A DNA stretch of 19,035 nucleotides from an uncultured Clostridium sp. Its GTDB lineage: Bacteria > Bacillota > Clostridia > TANB77 > CAG-508. Of this stretch, positions 10,101 to 17,089 are shown piece after piece (within the stretch, counting starts at the first letter, position 1; every line of letters starts with the position of its first letter). Made by a program: the position numbers and the translations under genes. The stretch covers positions 1-19,035 of the forward strand of contig URZW01000026.1 of the NCBI GenBank assembly GCA_900552555.1, written 5' to 3'. The notes beneath the pieces are model-generated. The model worked only from the letters and a program-made list of their open reading frames with translations, was not told the DNA's origin and did no database searches.

Positions 10101-13100
10101 GTTATTATTAGAATATGTTCCATCTATTGTATATTTTTCTATTCTTCCTTTATTGTTATATTTTACTGTAATTGTTGCTACTATTTTTGAATATTCCCAT
10201 GTTAAATATCTTGGTCTATATTGTTGATATTGCATTGGTGATGATGGTGCTTGTTCTTCATAAATATAGTATGTTCTTTCTGCTCCATCTGTTTCTGTTG
10301 GTCCTACACCTACTTTTGCCCAGTTCCCGTCATCTGTTGTTGTATAGTTTTGTTCTAAGATTTCTCCTATTCCATTTCCTATATAATCAATGCTTGTATA
10401 TCCCGTTGTTCCAGAATAATATCCTGGTGCTTGTGCTTTTGTTACTTCTAATATGCTATTTACAGTGTATACTGTTGTTCCTACTGTAAATGTTGCACTT
10501 TGTTTGTCTGTTGCATAATTTATTCTATCTATAGATGGATCTTTAGATAATGTATTTACTAAATCATCTAATGTTGCACCTCTGCTTTCTGATTCATATA
10601 TGTCGCTTTGTACCTTAGAAATTCTATTTTGCATTGGTAGTTTAGAGGCGTCTACATATGAATATCCTGGTCCTCTTGTTGTACTTATTTTATATTTTCC
10701 TGCTAATGTGTCTCCTGTATACATATCAACTGCTTTTACATTCATAAATAAGTATGGATAATGTTTAATTGTTACAGATACTGTATGTCTTGTATGTGTT
10801 ACTGTTACAAATCTTGTGTCTGCTACCCATCCAAGATAAGTGTTATATCCTCCAGGTACACTTACATCTTGTACAATACCATTTGCATCAAATGTTACAT
10901 TAACAACAATTTCCCCTCTTATTGTTCTATATTGGTCTGATAAATTTGTTTCTTTTATCATAATACTTCTTGTTTCGTTACCATTTGGATTACTTGATAC
11001 ATATTTTCCATATTGAACATATCCTTCTCCATATGTATCTGTTGTAGTATTTCCTGTGTAATTATCATCTCTTGCATAATCAGATGTCATCATATATACA
11101 TCATAGTCTACATCTTTTAACTTAATACTATCATCATATTTGTCTACTGCTGTTATAGCTACTCCAAAGTCTTCTGTTTCATCATTTACAATTTTCAAGT
11201 CAATATTAAATCCGTCTGGGTCTATATTTGTTATTTCTGTATATCCTGCCCCTTGTAATATTTTTACTGAATCCCTAATGATTTTTCCTTGGCTATCATA
11301 TGTTACCTCAATTATTAAATCTTCTGAAGGGAATTGGTATCCAGAAACTTTTCTAGTTTCTTTTATTGTATATTTAATTGTTCTATTAGCATAATCTTTG
11401 TCTAAGCCTAAAACTCCTTGTCCATTAATATCTGTTTGCATTGTGCTTGAGCTTAATTGAGTTCCATCTAATTCTGATTGTGCTGTAAATGTTAATCCTC
11501 TTAATGCATATGTTGAATCTTGACTATCTACTGCTGTTATATTGAATTTTAACATCTTACAGTTTTTTATTTCTACATTAATTGCGAAGTTATCTCTAGG
11601 ATCTGTAATATTTGCTATTTTGCTAGCTGAAGCAAAATCTTCACCATCAATTACTTCTGCATTTGTTACATATCCATTTTCATCAAATGTAACTTCAACT
11701 TTTACTGGTTTTTCTATTGTTTGATATAAACTTGCAGCTCTTGTTTCTTCTATTGTGTATACTATTTTGTCATCCATTAATGTTTTTCCTAATTTTGCAA
11801 CGCCTAAGCCATTACTATCTGTTAGAACATTCTCATCGCTTGTGTTTATAGTTGATGTTACTTTATATAATGCTCCTGATAAATTACTATTATCTAGTCT
11901 GTCTTTATTTGTAATATTAATTAAGAATTCTGGATAGTGTTTTAATGTTATTTGTACTATTCCTTTGTCATTTCCGTTATATCCTGTATCTGTCGCTTCA
12001 GATGGTGTCTTGTATGTTACAGAAATCCAACGATTTGCTTCTCCTTCTAAGCTTACATTATCAATTTCTCTATTTGAATTGTAATGTACTTTTATTCTAA
12101 ATGCATCTAGTTTTACATATCCTTGTGTAATTTTTTCTTCTGTTATTGTATATGTTATGTCTTTATCTTTTCCTAATATTCCATTATATACTGTCGCAAT
12201 TCCGTTTGAGTTTGTTTTTCCTTTTGTTGTATCTGTGTCTTGTTTTATTGTGTATTCTGTTCCGTCTAATGGTTTATTGTCAAAGAATCCTAATGCTGTT
12301 ATTACTATTGGAACTCTTGGTTCTACATATACTTTAAATTTAATTGTTTTTCCATTTTTGCTTACAAATTCTAGATTACTTGATAAGTTAGATGGTTCTA
12401 CTATGTCTCCATTTTCATCATATAATAATCTAAATGTTTGTGTGTCTAATGGTTTGTAGTTTGTTAATTCTTCTACTTGTTTTAATGTATATATTTGTAA
12501 TGAACTTGGTGCTACATATCCAACATCTATGTCTGTTGTTCCTTTTCCTTCTAGATTTATAGTAGGATTTATTTGATATTCAATGTTTTTTATTTCTGCA
12601 CCTGTTATTTTGTCTACTGTTTGTAGTTCTACTTTTAATGGGTCTTGTGGTTCATTTTTAATTACTATGTCTATGTCATTTCCGTCAGTTGTATTTGTAG
12701 CTAATATATCCCATGTTTTTGTGTAGTTTACATCTGTTTGTGCAGCTATTGTTGCATTTGCATCTACTGTTCCATCATCTGCATATACTATTTTTAATGT
12801 AATTGGTTTTTTTAATCCTTTATAGTATTTTGCTGTTTGTATCTCTTTAATTGTGTATTCTACTGTTTGTCCTGCATAACTTGCTCCTACTCTTGTTGTT
12901 ACTTTTCCTTCACTATTTGTTTCTTCTGATTCTACTTGTGCTCCTTTGCTTGTGTGGAAATAGTATTTAAATCCTTGGATTCCTGCATCTGATACTGTGT
13001 CTTTTGTTGTTATTCCAAATTTAAATGTGTTTAGGTTTTGATCTATTAAGTCTAATGTTACACATGTTTTACTTGTTCCATCACTTAATGGTATTGTTTG

Positions 13101-16100
13101 GATGTCTTTTATTGATGCTCTACTTTGTGAATATCCTGCATCTTGTAAATCTACTGATACTGTTCCATCATCAGATATTTCTGCAATTTTTAATGTTTCT
13201 GTATATTCATTTTCTTTGTATCCCTCTGGTGCTTGTGTTTCTGTTATATCTATTGTTGTTCCTTCACTTACTAAAACTCCTTCAAATTCTACATTGTCTG
13301 TTATTTCTAAGTCTCTTTTTATGATTTTTGTTCCGTCTGTTCTAGTAATAACTACATCATATTTTGCACCATTTAGTATGTTTCCTTCTTCATTTAATTT
13401 TCTTAAGTCTAATGAGAAGTTTCCTACATCTTCGTAGTTTCCATATATGTCTAGATATAGATTTGATTCATATGCTATATCTGTTTCATATCCATTAAAT
13501 GTTTTATTCTTTATAAGTCTATTTCCCCATGTTGATTCTGCATTTGTCAATTCTACAATTACTTTGTTTTCATTGTATCTAAATGTTAATTTTAATTTTA
13601 TTTTTGTGCTTTCTATTTCGTTTCCTTCACCATCTGTTTCTGCTATGTATAGAAAATGTTCACAATCTTTTGGTATTTCTATGTTTGTTACTTTTATTTT
13701 TTCTAATTGTATATAACCATTTTGGTCTGTTTCTAATTGTTCATTTAAAAGTTGTCCATCATTATTTTTTAATGTATCTGAAGAAACTTTTACTTTAATA
13801 TTTCCTAATCTATTATCATTTTTGTCCATTTTATTTATGTAAAGATTTAATAGTACACTATCACTATTTTTTCTTTCATTTGTATGATAATAAGTAATAT
13901 CTTTATCATCTATTACTGCACCATTTTTACTGTCTGAGTAATCATATGGATCTTGATTTACTATTTTATAACTTCCGTTTTTCTTTTCTAGTTCTATTGT
14001 TTCTTCTGTTGTGTCTGCAACATATCCTATTCTACTTTTTACTTGTTGTATTTTTATTGTTAAATGGTCTGCTGGTATTAATCTAGTTGATATCATTCCA
14101 TCAGAGTTTGTTGCTCTGTTTGAAATTTTTCTAACATTTGTTCCATCATCTATTGTGATGTTATATGTTGCTCCTTGTAATGGTTTTCCATTTTCATAGT
14201 CTGATAAGTTAATTTTAAAGTTATATGAATCTGCTTCATTTAATTCAAGTCCTATTCCAAAATATCCAGCATGATATGTGAAGTCATCTTCTGTATATTG
14301 GATTGGCTCGTGATGCCATATTGGTCCTTCATTGTCACTAGTTTCACATATCTCATTATTTTCATCATATTTTACACCAATTAGTATATCTCCTGTTACT
14401 GGTGAGTAACTATTTGGTATTGTACTATTAACTAATTCTACTTTATATGGATAGAAATCTTCTCTTGTTTCTTGTGGTTGTACTAAAAATGTTGCTTTTC
14501 CTTCTGCATCTGTAACTGCTGTATATTCTTCTTTTGTTTCTAATCCTATTAATTTTACAGTTACTCCAGGGATAAATATGTCATTTTCTTGCATATCTGC
14601 TATTTGAATTTGTATAACACTTGGATTTGCATTCATTTCACTTATTAAATTTAATTTAACTTTGTTTTCACCTGAAATTACTGCAACATCTAAATCTGCT
14701 GGTACTGATCTCATTATACCTTTTAATGTTCCATCTGTTCTTTCTACTACAAATTCTTTTACAACACTATCTTTATAATATCCTACTTTAGGGTTAACTT
14801 CTGTTACTTTAATTGTAATATATCCACTTCCTGATAATGTTAAATTAATTTTTCCATTTGAATCTGTTGTTTGATTACTATATGTAACTGTCCCACCATC
14901 TTGTGTTGTTACTTCTACATTGTAAATAGATCCTTCAATCTTGCTGTTATTATTTATTTTGTCAGATACCTCAACTTCAAAATTGAAATTGTCTGTTGCT
15001 TTATTTACATTTACTACATTAACAACTGCATATGAATCATTTATTCTTGTTGCTTCTACTTTATCGTTGTATTTCTTTTCAATTTTTGTTACTTTTCCGC
15101 TATCGTCAAATGTAATTCTTAATGTAACATTTCCCATTGATTCATAATTTGGTGCTTCTGTTGTTTGTGATAATATGTAATCATATGTTCCTGCTTTTGG
15201 CATAATGCTTGGTGTAAATATAACTTTTCCATTTGTTCCTGTTGTTCCATATAATGCACTTAATTCATATTTATTGTTTATTTTTGGTTGTATTAATCTA
15301 AATTCTGTATTTCCTACTTTTACATTTGTATTATTCTTTTCTGCTAAATTAACTTCTAATGTGAATTTTTGTGTACTAATAGGTAATTTTACTAATATAT
15401 CTCTTTTTGCATCATCTATTGTTGAATCTATTCCTTCTGTTGTTACTTTTAATACTTTTCCTGTTTCTTCATTATAAGTATCAAATGTTATAGGTGATGA
15501 TGATTGGTATCCTGTTTTATTTACTTGTGGTGTTGCTGTAAATGTTAATTTTCCTAATGTTTTTAAGTTATCAATTATAACTTTTCCATTTGAATCTGTT
15601 TGAACAGTATCATTGTATACAACTTTTCCGCTCTCTGTTGTAGCTACTACTTTAACATCAATTCCTTCAACAGGTAAATTTGTATTCTCTTCACTTACAG
15701 CTTGTATTGTTACACTATATTTTTCACAAAGTAATATTACTGGTGATTCTGCAACATCATAGTTTTGTGATACTCCTAAGTCTTCATATTTTATATTCAT
15801 TTTTTTACTTGTATTTATGTTTTTGTATGCATCACTAGCATCTATTTTTGTAGAATCTTTTAGTGTTAATTTAAATCTTAATGTTGCTGTTGTGTTTGCT
15901 GTTAAACTTGGAATACTCCATGTATATCCTGTTGCTGTTGGTGTAACTGTATCATTGTCACCTTTACTTTCAACACTAAAATCAAAGTATTTTGTTATTT
16001 CGTCTGTAAATTCGTCTGTTACTACAATATTTGATAATGTTTTATTTAATGAACTTATTATATTATCAATATTAATATTATCTACCATATATGTTGTTCC

Positions 16101-16760
16101 TATTGTAGATACTCCGTTACTTTCAAATGATTGTCTTGTCATGTTATCTAGTATTGATATAACAGATATTCCTTTATCTTGTATTCCTTTAACTTCTCCC
16201 ATTGTATCTGTTGCATCTGTAAAAATAATCATAGTTTTTCCACTATTACTATCAGTTGAAAAGGCTGTTCCAGCTCTTACTATACTTTCATCAACAGTAT
16301 CTCCATCTACAACTTCTAGACTATTTATAGCATTTAATATTGCTTCTTTATTAGTACTTAAATTTAATTTTATTCCTGTACTGTCTGCAACAGCTATTTT
16401 AATTCCAGATACATTATCATATAATGATTCAGCTAAATTTGCTGCTTTTGCAATTACATTTTTAGCAGGGTCATTAATTCCTGTACTTCTGGAAGTATCT
16501 ACTAATATAGTTACTTCTTTTGCTGATGTTGATTGTATCTTGTTTTTTAAGTTTACTTCATATATTAAGTTTGATGAATTGTCTTGAATAATTTTCTTGG
16601 TAATTTCTGTTTGGTCGTTACCATTTAAATTACTACTTCCGTCATCAATTACTTCTGCTAAGTAATATTTTGTGTTACTAGCATTTACTATTCCAATAAC
16701 TGCTACTAGCATTATACTTATGATTGCAAATACTGCTGTTAAAATTTTTCCTTTTCTCAT
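4104..16760 (-). CDS. Giant secreted vWFA/CnaB-repeat/InlB-repeat/dockerin surface protein (4218 aa)
   Basis: One uninterrupted frame of 4218 codons. Order of parts: signal peptide (1-27); vWFA domain (82-245) with MIDAS DTSRS at 88-92; a beta-rich linking domain (246-347); about 27 tandem CnaB/SpaA-like modules (348-3964); an InlB-type repeat (3967-4041); a ~105-residue segment; and a two-loop dockerin (4147-4208). No LPXTG motif or C-terminal membrane span is present. By family analogy, vWFA heads of Gram-positive adhesins bind ligands through a metal ion, CnaB modules form a stiff stalk, and dockerins bind cohesins. An exported adhesive filament docked to a cohesin-bearing partner is therefore the inferred role. 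Ligand and partner are unknown. The ATG at 16760 has AAAAGGAGAG 7 nt upstream. The product is rich in Thr, Asp, Asn and Lys with only about a dozen Cys. It is the only accessory-looking gene among conserved neighbours. Confidence 0.93.
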   Translation of the reverse strand: MRKGKILTAVFAIISIMLVAVIGIVNASNTKYYLAEVIDDGSSNLNGNDQTEITKKIIQDNSSNLIYEVNLKNKIQSTSAKEVTILVDTSRSTGINDPAKNVIAKAANLAESLYDNVSGIKIAVADSTGIKLNLSTNKEAILNAINSLEVVDGDTVDESIVRAGTAFSTDSNSGKTMIIFTDATDTMGEVKGIQDKGISVISILDNMTRQSFESNGVSTIGTTYMVDNINIDNIISSLNKTLSNIVVTDEFTDEITKYFDFSVESKGDNDTVTPTATGYTWSIPSLTANTTATLRFKLTLKDSTKIDASDAYKNINTSKKMNIKYEDLGVSQNYDVAESPVILLCEKYSVTIQAVSEENTNLPVEGIDVKVVATTESGKVVYNDTVQTDSNGKVIIDNLKTLGKLTFTATPQVNKTGYQSSSPITFDTYNEETGKVLKVTTEGIDSTIDDAKRDILVKLPISTQKFTLEVNLAEKNNTNVKVGNTEFRLIQPKINNKYELSALYGTTGTNGKVIFTPSIMPKAGTYDYILSQTTEAPNYESMGNVTLRITFDDSGKVTKIEKKYNDKVEATRINDSYAVVNVVNVNKATDNFNFEVEVSDKINNNSKIEGSIYNVEVTTQDGGTVTYSNQTTDSNGKINLTLSGSGYITIKVTEVNPKVGYYKDSVVKEFVVERTDGTLKGIMRSVPADLDVAVISGENKVKLNLISEMNANPSVIQIQIADMQENDIFIPGVTVKLIGLETKEEYTAVTDAEGKATFLVQPQETREDFYPYKVELVNSTIPNSYSPVTGDILIGVKYDENNEICETSDNEGPIWHHEPIQYTEDDFTYHAGYFGIGLELNEADSYNFKINLSDYENGKPLQGATYNITIDDGTNVRKISNRATNSDGMISTRLIPADHLTIKIQQVKSRIGYVADTTEETIELEKKNGSYKIVNQDPYDYSDSKNGAVIDDKDITYYHTNERKNSDSVLLNLYINKMDKNDNRLGNIKVKVSSDTLKNNDGQLLNEQLETDQNGYIQLEKIKVTNIEIPKDCEHFLYIAETDGEGNEIESTKIKLKLTFRYNENKVIVELTNAESTWGNRLIKNKTFNGYETDIAYESNLYLDIYGNYEDVGNFSLDLRKLNEEGNILNGAKYDVVITRTDGTKIIKRDLEITDNVEFEGVLVSEGTTIDITETQAPEGYKENEYTETLKIAEISDDGTVSVDLQDAGYSQSRASIKDIQTIPLSDGTSKTCVTLDLIDQNLNTFKFGITTKDTVSDAGIQGFKYYFHTSKGAQVESEETNSEGKVTTRVGASYAGQTVEYTIKEIQTAKYYKGLKKPITLKIVYADDGTVDANATIAAQTDVNYTKTWDILATNTTDGNDIDIVIKNEPQDPLKVELQTVDKITGAEIKNIEYQINPTINLEGKGTTDIDVGYVAPSSLQIYTLKQVEELTNYKPLDTQTFRLLYDENGDIVEPSNLSSNLEFVSKNGKTIKFKVYVEPRVPIVITALGFFDNKPLDGTEYTIKQDTDTTKGKTNSNGIATVYNGILGKDKDITYTITEEKITQGYVKLDAFRIKVHYNSNREIDNVSLEGEANRWISVTYKTPSEATDTGYNGNDKGIVQITLKHYPEFLINITNKDRLDNSNLSGALYKVTSTINTSDENVLTDSNGLGVAKLGKTLMDDKIVYTIEETRAASLYQTIEKPVKVEVTFDENGYVTNAEVIDGEDFASASKIANITDPRDNFAINVEIKNCKMLKFNITAVDSQDSTYALRGLTFTAQSELDGTQLSSSTMQTDINGQGVLGLDKDYANRTIKYTIKETRKVSGYQFPSEDLIIEVTYDSQGKIIRDSVKILQGAGYTEITNIDPDGFNIDLKIVNDETEDFGVAITAVDKYDDSIKLKDVDYDVYMMTSDYARDDNYTGNTTTDTYGEGYVQYGKYVSSNPNGNETRSIMIKETNLSDQYRTIRGEIVVNVTFDANGIVQDVSVPGGYNTYLGWVADTRFVTVTHTRHTVSVTIKHYPYLFMNVKAVDMYTGDTLAGKYKISTTRGPGYSYVDASKLPMQNRISKVQSDIYESESRGATLDDLVNTLSKDPSIDRINYATDKQSATFTVGTTVYTVNSILEVTKAQAPGYYSGTTGYTSIDYIGNGIGEILEQNYTTTDDGNWAKVGVGPTETDGAERTYYIYEEQAPSSPMQYQQYRPRYLTWEYSKIVATITVKYNNKGRIEKYTIDGTYSNNNIKEFLDVQILDGTNLGITIKYAPITTMDVTAIDTVSKQGLSNIRVSPYGGNDYGTKTSYEYRTIGYYTTDSQGKTNYTYWGGNINKGENEYVIDTSLMGYQGYFATGIIRIKVAYDDNGRISAATVLSKNENNLPNAEVESFENNNLKIKILYNRKFNLKIEKQDEYDENTKLTAQFDIQSNKEEKTSITSDNLTTVGMIRPGERVEYSLSETTVPQGYIPLDNLKFTVTYNKDGTIKEAKSESPLFEVSAKRTNVDAVRPTTVEDLRIKIKNEPRFAIKLNVMDKFYNEKKLSDVTFEITSNKDDTATGNPITDKNGSLTAYIAKPYKNETIRYTIKQTSTPNGYYPNTTPIVAEVTFNEQGRIKEYTIISGNEVTKIDTTKFQNERYIELNVLGNVPRDMVIGIDNKDKTTNAPISGIQFKVTSQEVSGGSAIKDKTIITDENGKAIEAIDTFKETSTRRVVNYTISQINKPDSYRKIQDIVVQITYNEDGSMLSRSILSNPSNVNIQVALGGKLQYCGDEPVHILLGIPNDNAYDVNIKDEDKNYTGLGIDGTLYDVSINGQQVSTTTGSDGIASVLGRQEVGTITIQISENTPGIGYKADNNNNTTIVLEKGETNYSLTLISNSNPTFAEVNVNEDYGTVDVKFKNETRSSLTLIKDVKEVKYDITSKESDVSGNYTNEKIIGKDTSNEEKIKYELGVTPQNKTIVYTFKQVDYPADYYKVGDGTFEVTVEYDMYGHIKENGITTSSSRIYAIEDPERSHDIIVIVSEYKDNNKNPDDSDSDNMNPNDPNYNFKNPSKSSITVVKDNKDVRYQIGYKEVDDEGKESNAKIVGDESTELTAKEQLYYETGKLPKNKTIVFTIKEITPLPDGYTSNGIIEVTAKLNDNRLIYDLKSNTDKAKVKLIPTGSNDIAVIIGEEYGSLTLTKSDENVKYKITSKEENSDGTTSNEKTVFEESEADAARRKIYICLREQIVSKTIVYTFTEQHIPEGYKSRGTFEIKVTYDGDGKVTNIENDNYFLATEEDPIGSGDIYATVRTDEQLENSRIPYTIKVVSQEIDTNLRINDSMFDIDITQAGGALISQMNDVKTANVEKKGYILEKGVIKVEDIKKDGEIDIHVDQQLPTADGYKFGSQKTSGTVKLKVDYTKSATGELYSPEFTKIDEDGLEVSIDNTNKVITVKVNNEPEINMKITDILKTKDEEGNIVKTPLDGSKFTITSKIQTKTDITDTDLNVTTKMTDENGKTETKAGRPYAGKTVLYTIHQEEREEYETLQDIVALVQYDTKGNVKYHEIISCPDDAEVTGEIGTRNVQITVTNTIRKYKHGYKFILRKHHIDDGEYGELIPGAKFKIEVEQEYGEYNTTWEAVTDSEGMITSDLFDGYGNITIKVTELDAPEGFKTDGKTMIGKYKRDKNTGKVSEVDCKDMGFEYKEDESIIYLDPSNEPRDDLYTIIANKVDKKTGKQITDSYAQFDVKMIGQENVGTEDEPNIEDVETYVGSYTTDNKGKAKIENLQKPEKPGIYKYEITETQAPDGYVKLDEPVVLQVEFEEDTNGKIVMKNNPTILSGDASIKSKKKDLLNITINNLNEKDLNKYTLDITKKDAETGEPIENMALFKVWLPDSNNTALYAETMNNDYGKGKLDYCYIEQDKDYSTRLTRMDIPTEEKTLKYVFREAVAPEGYTKIDEDLELDIVFKKEESTGKMIIDQIIPSNDKYLKVNTPTPCNTDTVLSIDILNNKDKGEEYTIHYDANDNGEGAIVPADQIKYEDEDIQLSTEEPTRNGYTFKGWATSSDAKEAEFTPGDTFTLNQNTTLYAVWDQPLYLRTDKYVISTEDKYSTDANAGEYVEGDQYIFGVKPAIGAYRQDEENKGTITSCLTDNINTNAEKIEIITKDDIELGTDELIGTGMKLILTKGQEKIELTIIVLGDVDGNGKLEGSDKTKASKYISQDDTSQFDTEEKKLALDVNLDGKIRPSDLTLLRQALANDDNSQMGVKK
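4137..4322 (-). other. Dockerin type I-like module (aa 4147-4208 of the giant protein)
   Basis: Two EF-hand-like calcium loops are complete: DVDGNGKLEGSD (4150-4161) and DVNLDGKIRPSD (4187-4198). Acidic or Asn residues sit at loop positions 1, 3, 5 and 12 in both. Each is followed by a short helix (KTKASKYI; LTLLRQAL). The preceding TGMKL...IELTIIVLGDVDG context is typical of dockerins on non-cellulosomal surface proteins. Only 20 residues follow the second loop, so the module is C-terminal. Confidence 0.88.
4638..4862 (-). other. InlB B-type (Listeria-Bacteroides) repeat (aa ~3967-4041)
   Basis: A single copy with the family signature: YTIHYDAN at the start, EEPTRNGYTFKGWATS in the middle, FTPGDTF and NTTLYAVW at the end. 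These are small beta-grasp-like modules common in secreted Firmicutes proteins. Here it separates the CnaB-like stalk from the dockerin. Confidence 0.88.
4869..15719 (-). repeat. Array of ~27 CnaB/SpaA-like protein modules (aa 348-3964)
   Basis: A recurring pattern of about 110-150 residues: a hydrophobic strand ending in xVD or KxD, then LxGxxFxV, TDxNGK, YTIxET...GY, VTFDxxGxI and a closing IKNEPR-like strand. Approximate first residues of modules R1-R27: 348, 465, 591, 715, 845, 971, 1114, 1245, 1374, 1483, 1611, 1737, 1864, 2003, 2245, 2377, 2497, 2622, 2756, 2874, 3021, 3145, 3271, 3411, 3545, 3671, 3814. Modules are clearly diverged: I saw no near-identical copies, so this is an old array rather than a recent tandem duplication. 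Boundaries were set by eye and may shift by several residues; R1, R2, R4 and R6 are the least typical. Confidence 0.8.
16026..16517 (-). other. von Willebrand factor A domain (aa ~82-245)
   Basis: VTILVDTSRSTG carries the DxSxS half of the metal-ion-dependent adhesion site (D88, S90, S92). T155 in DGDTVDES is the likely MIDAS threonine, and D182 in MIIFTDATD the later aspartate. Alternating hydrophobic strands and amphipathic helices fit the Rossmann-like fold. The site looks complete, so metal-dependent ligand binding is plausible. Confidence 0.88.
16680..16760 (-). other. Signal peptide of the giant protein (aa 1-27)
   Basis: MRKGK is followed by a ~20-residue hydrophobic core (ILTAVFAIISIMLVAVIGI) and a V-N-A motif at 25-27, a good signal peptidase I site. 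Cleavage after A27 would release the mature protein. If it were not cleaved, the same segment could anchor it in the membrane. Confidence 0.85.
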
Positions 16761-16767
16761 AAATTTT

Positions 16768-16826
16768 CTCTCCTTTTACAGACATTCTTTTTATAATATA
16801 TTACTATATAGAGAGAAAACATTCAA
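16768..16826 (-). promoter_or_regulatory. Ribosome binding site and weak promoter candidate of the giant gene
   Basis: AAAAGGAGAG (16768-16777 read on the minus strand) is a good ribosome binding site and fixes the ATG at 16760. Further upstream TTGAAT (16821-16826), 17 bp and TAATAT (16798-16803) form a modest promoter; several overlapping TA-rich hexamers make the -10 ambiguous. Confidence 0.4.
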
Positions 16827-16982
16827 TATTGCGATTTTTATATTTTTTTAATACCACTTACGGATATTGTATTTTGCTGTTTTTTGTCTTTTATTTTATA
16901 TTTTTATTACTTTTTTTGTAATATTTGAATTTTTTATTAGGGATTCGTCCATTTTTCGTGTTTTTACAAAATGGTAATTTGC
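16827..16982. other. AT-rich intergenic stretch with no gene
   Basis: Part of the 329-bp gap between the giant gene and the ABC-F gene. I see no open frame with a ribosome binding site and no recognised RNA. The only structure is a short 7-bp inverted repeat, CCATTTT (16949-16955) / AAAATGG (16968-16974), with a 12-nt centre. It could be an operator of the giant gene or chance. Confidence 0.4.
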
Positions 16983-17054
16983 AAAAAAATATCACATTGA
17001 AGCTTTTATTATTAAACTTTTAAGTCTAATGTTTTACTTTAATGTGATATTTTT
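16983..17054 (-). terminator. Rho-independent terminator of the ABC-F gene
   Basis: A 14-bp perfect stem (16985-16998 with 17041-17054) continues through one G-U and three further pairs (to 17002/17037). The 34-nt loop can itself fold around ATTAAACTT / AAGTCTAAT with one mismatch. On the minus strand the stem ends in seven T residues (16983-16989). It lies 36 nt beyond the ABC-F stop codon and upstream of the giant gene's promoter region, so it should insulate that gene from read-through. Confidence 0.85.
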
Positions 17055-17089
17055 AATTACAATAACCTATATTTTTATAATGACGAAAA

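Noticed and set aside
4869..15719. Recent DNA-level tandem duplication within the giant gene
   Set aside because: No long near-identical nucleotide stretches were seen between modules; the repetition is at the level of protein fold only.
15817..16587. 256-codon + strand frame opposite the vWFA region of the giant gene
   Set aside because: It is hydrophobic antisense translation of a Lys/Asp/Asn/Thr-rich coding region with no start signals. The many other + strand frames within 4104-16760 are of the same kind.
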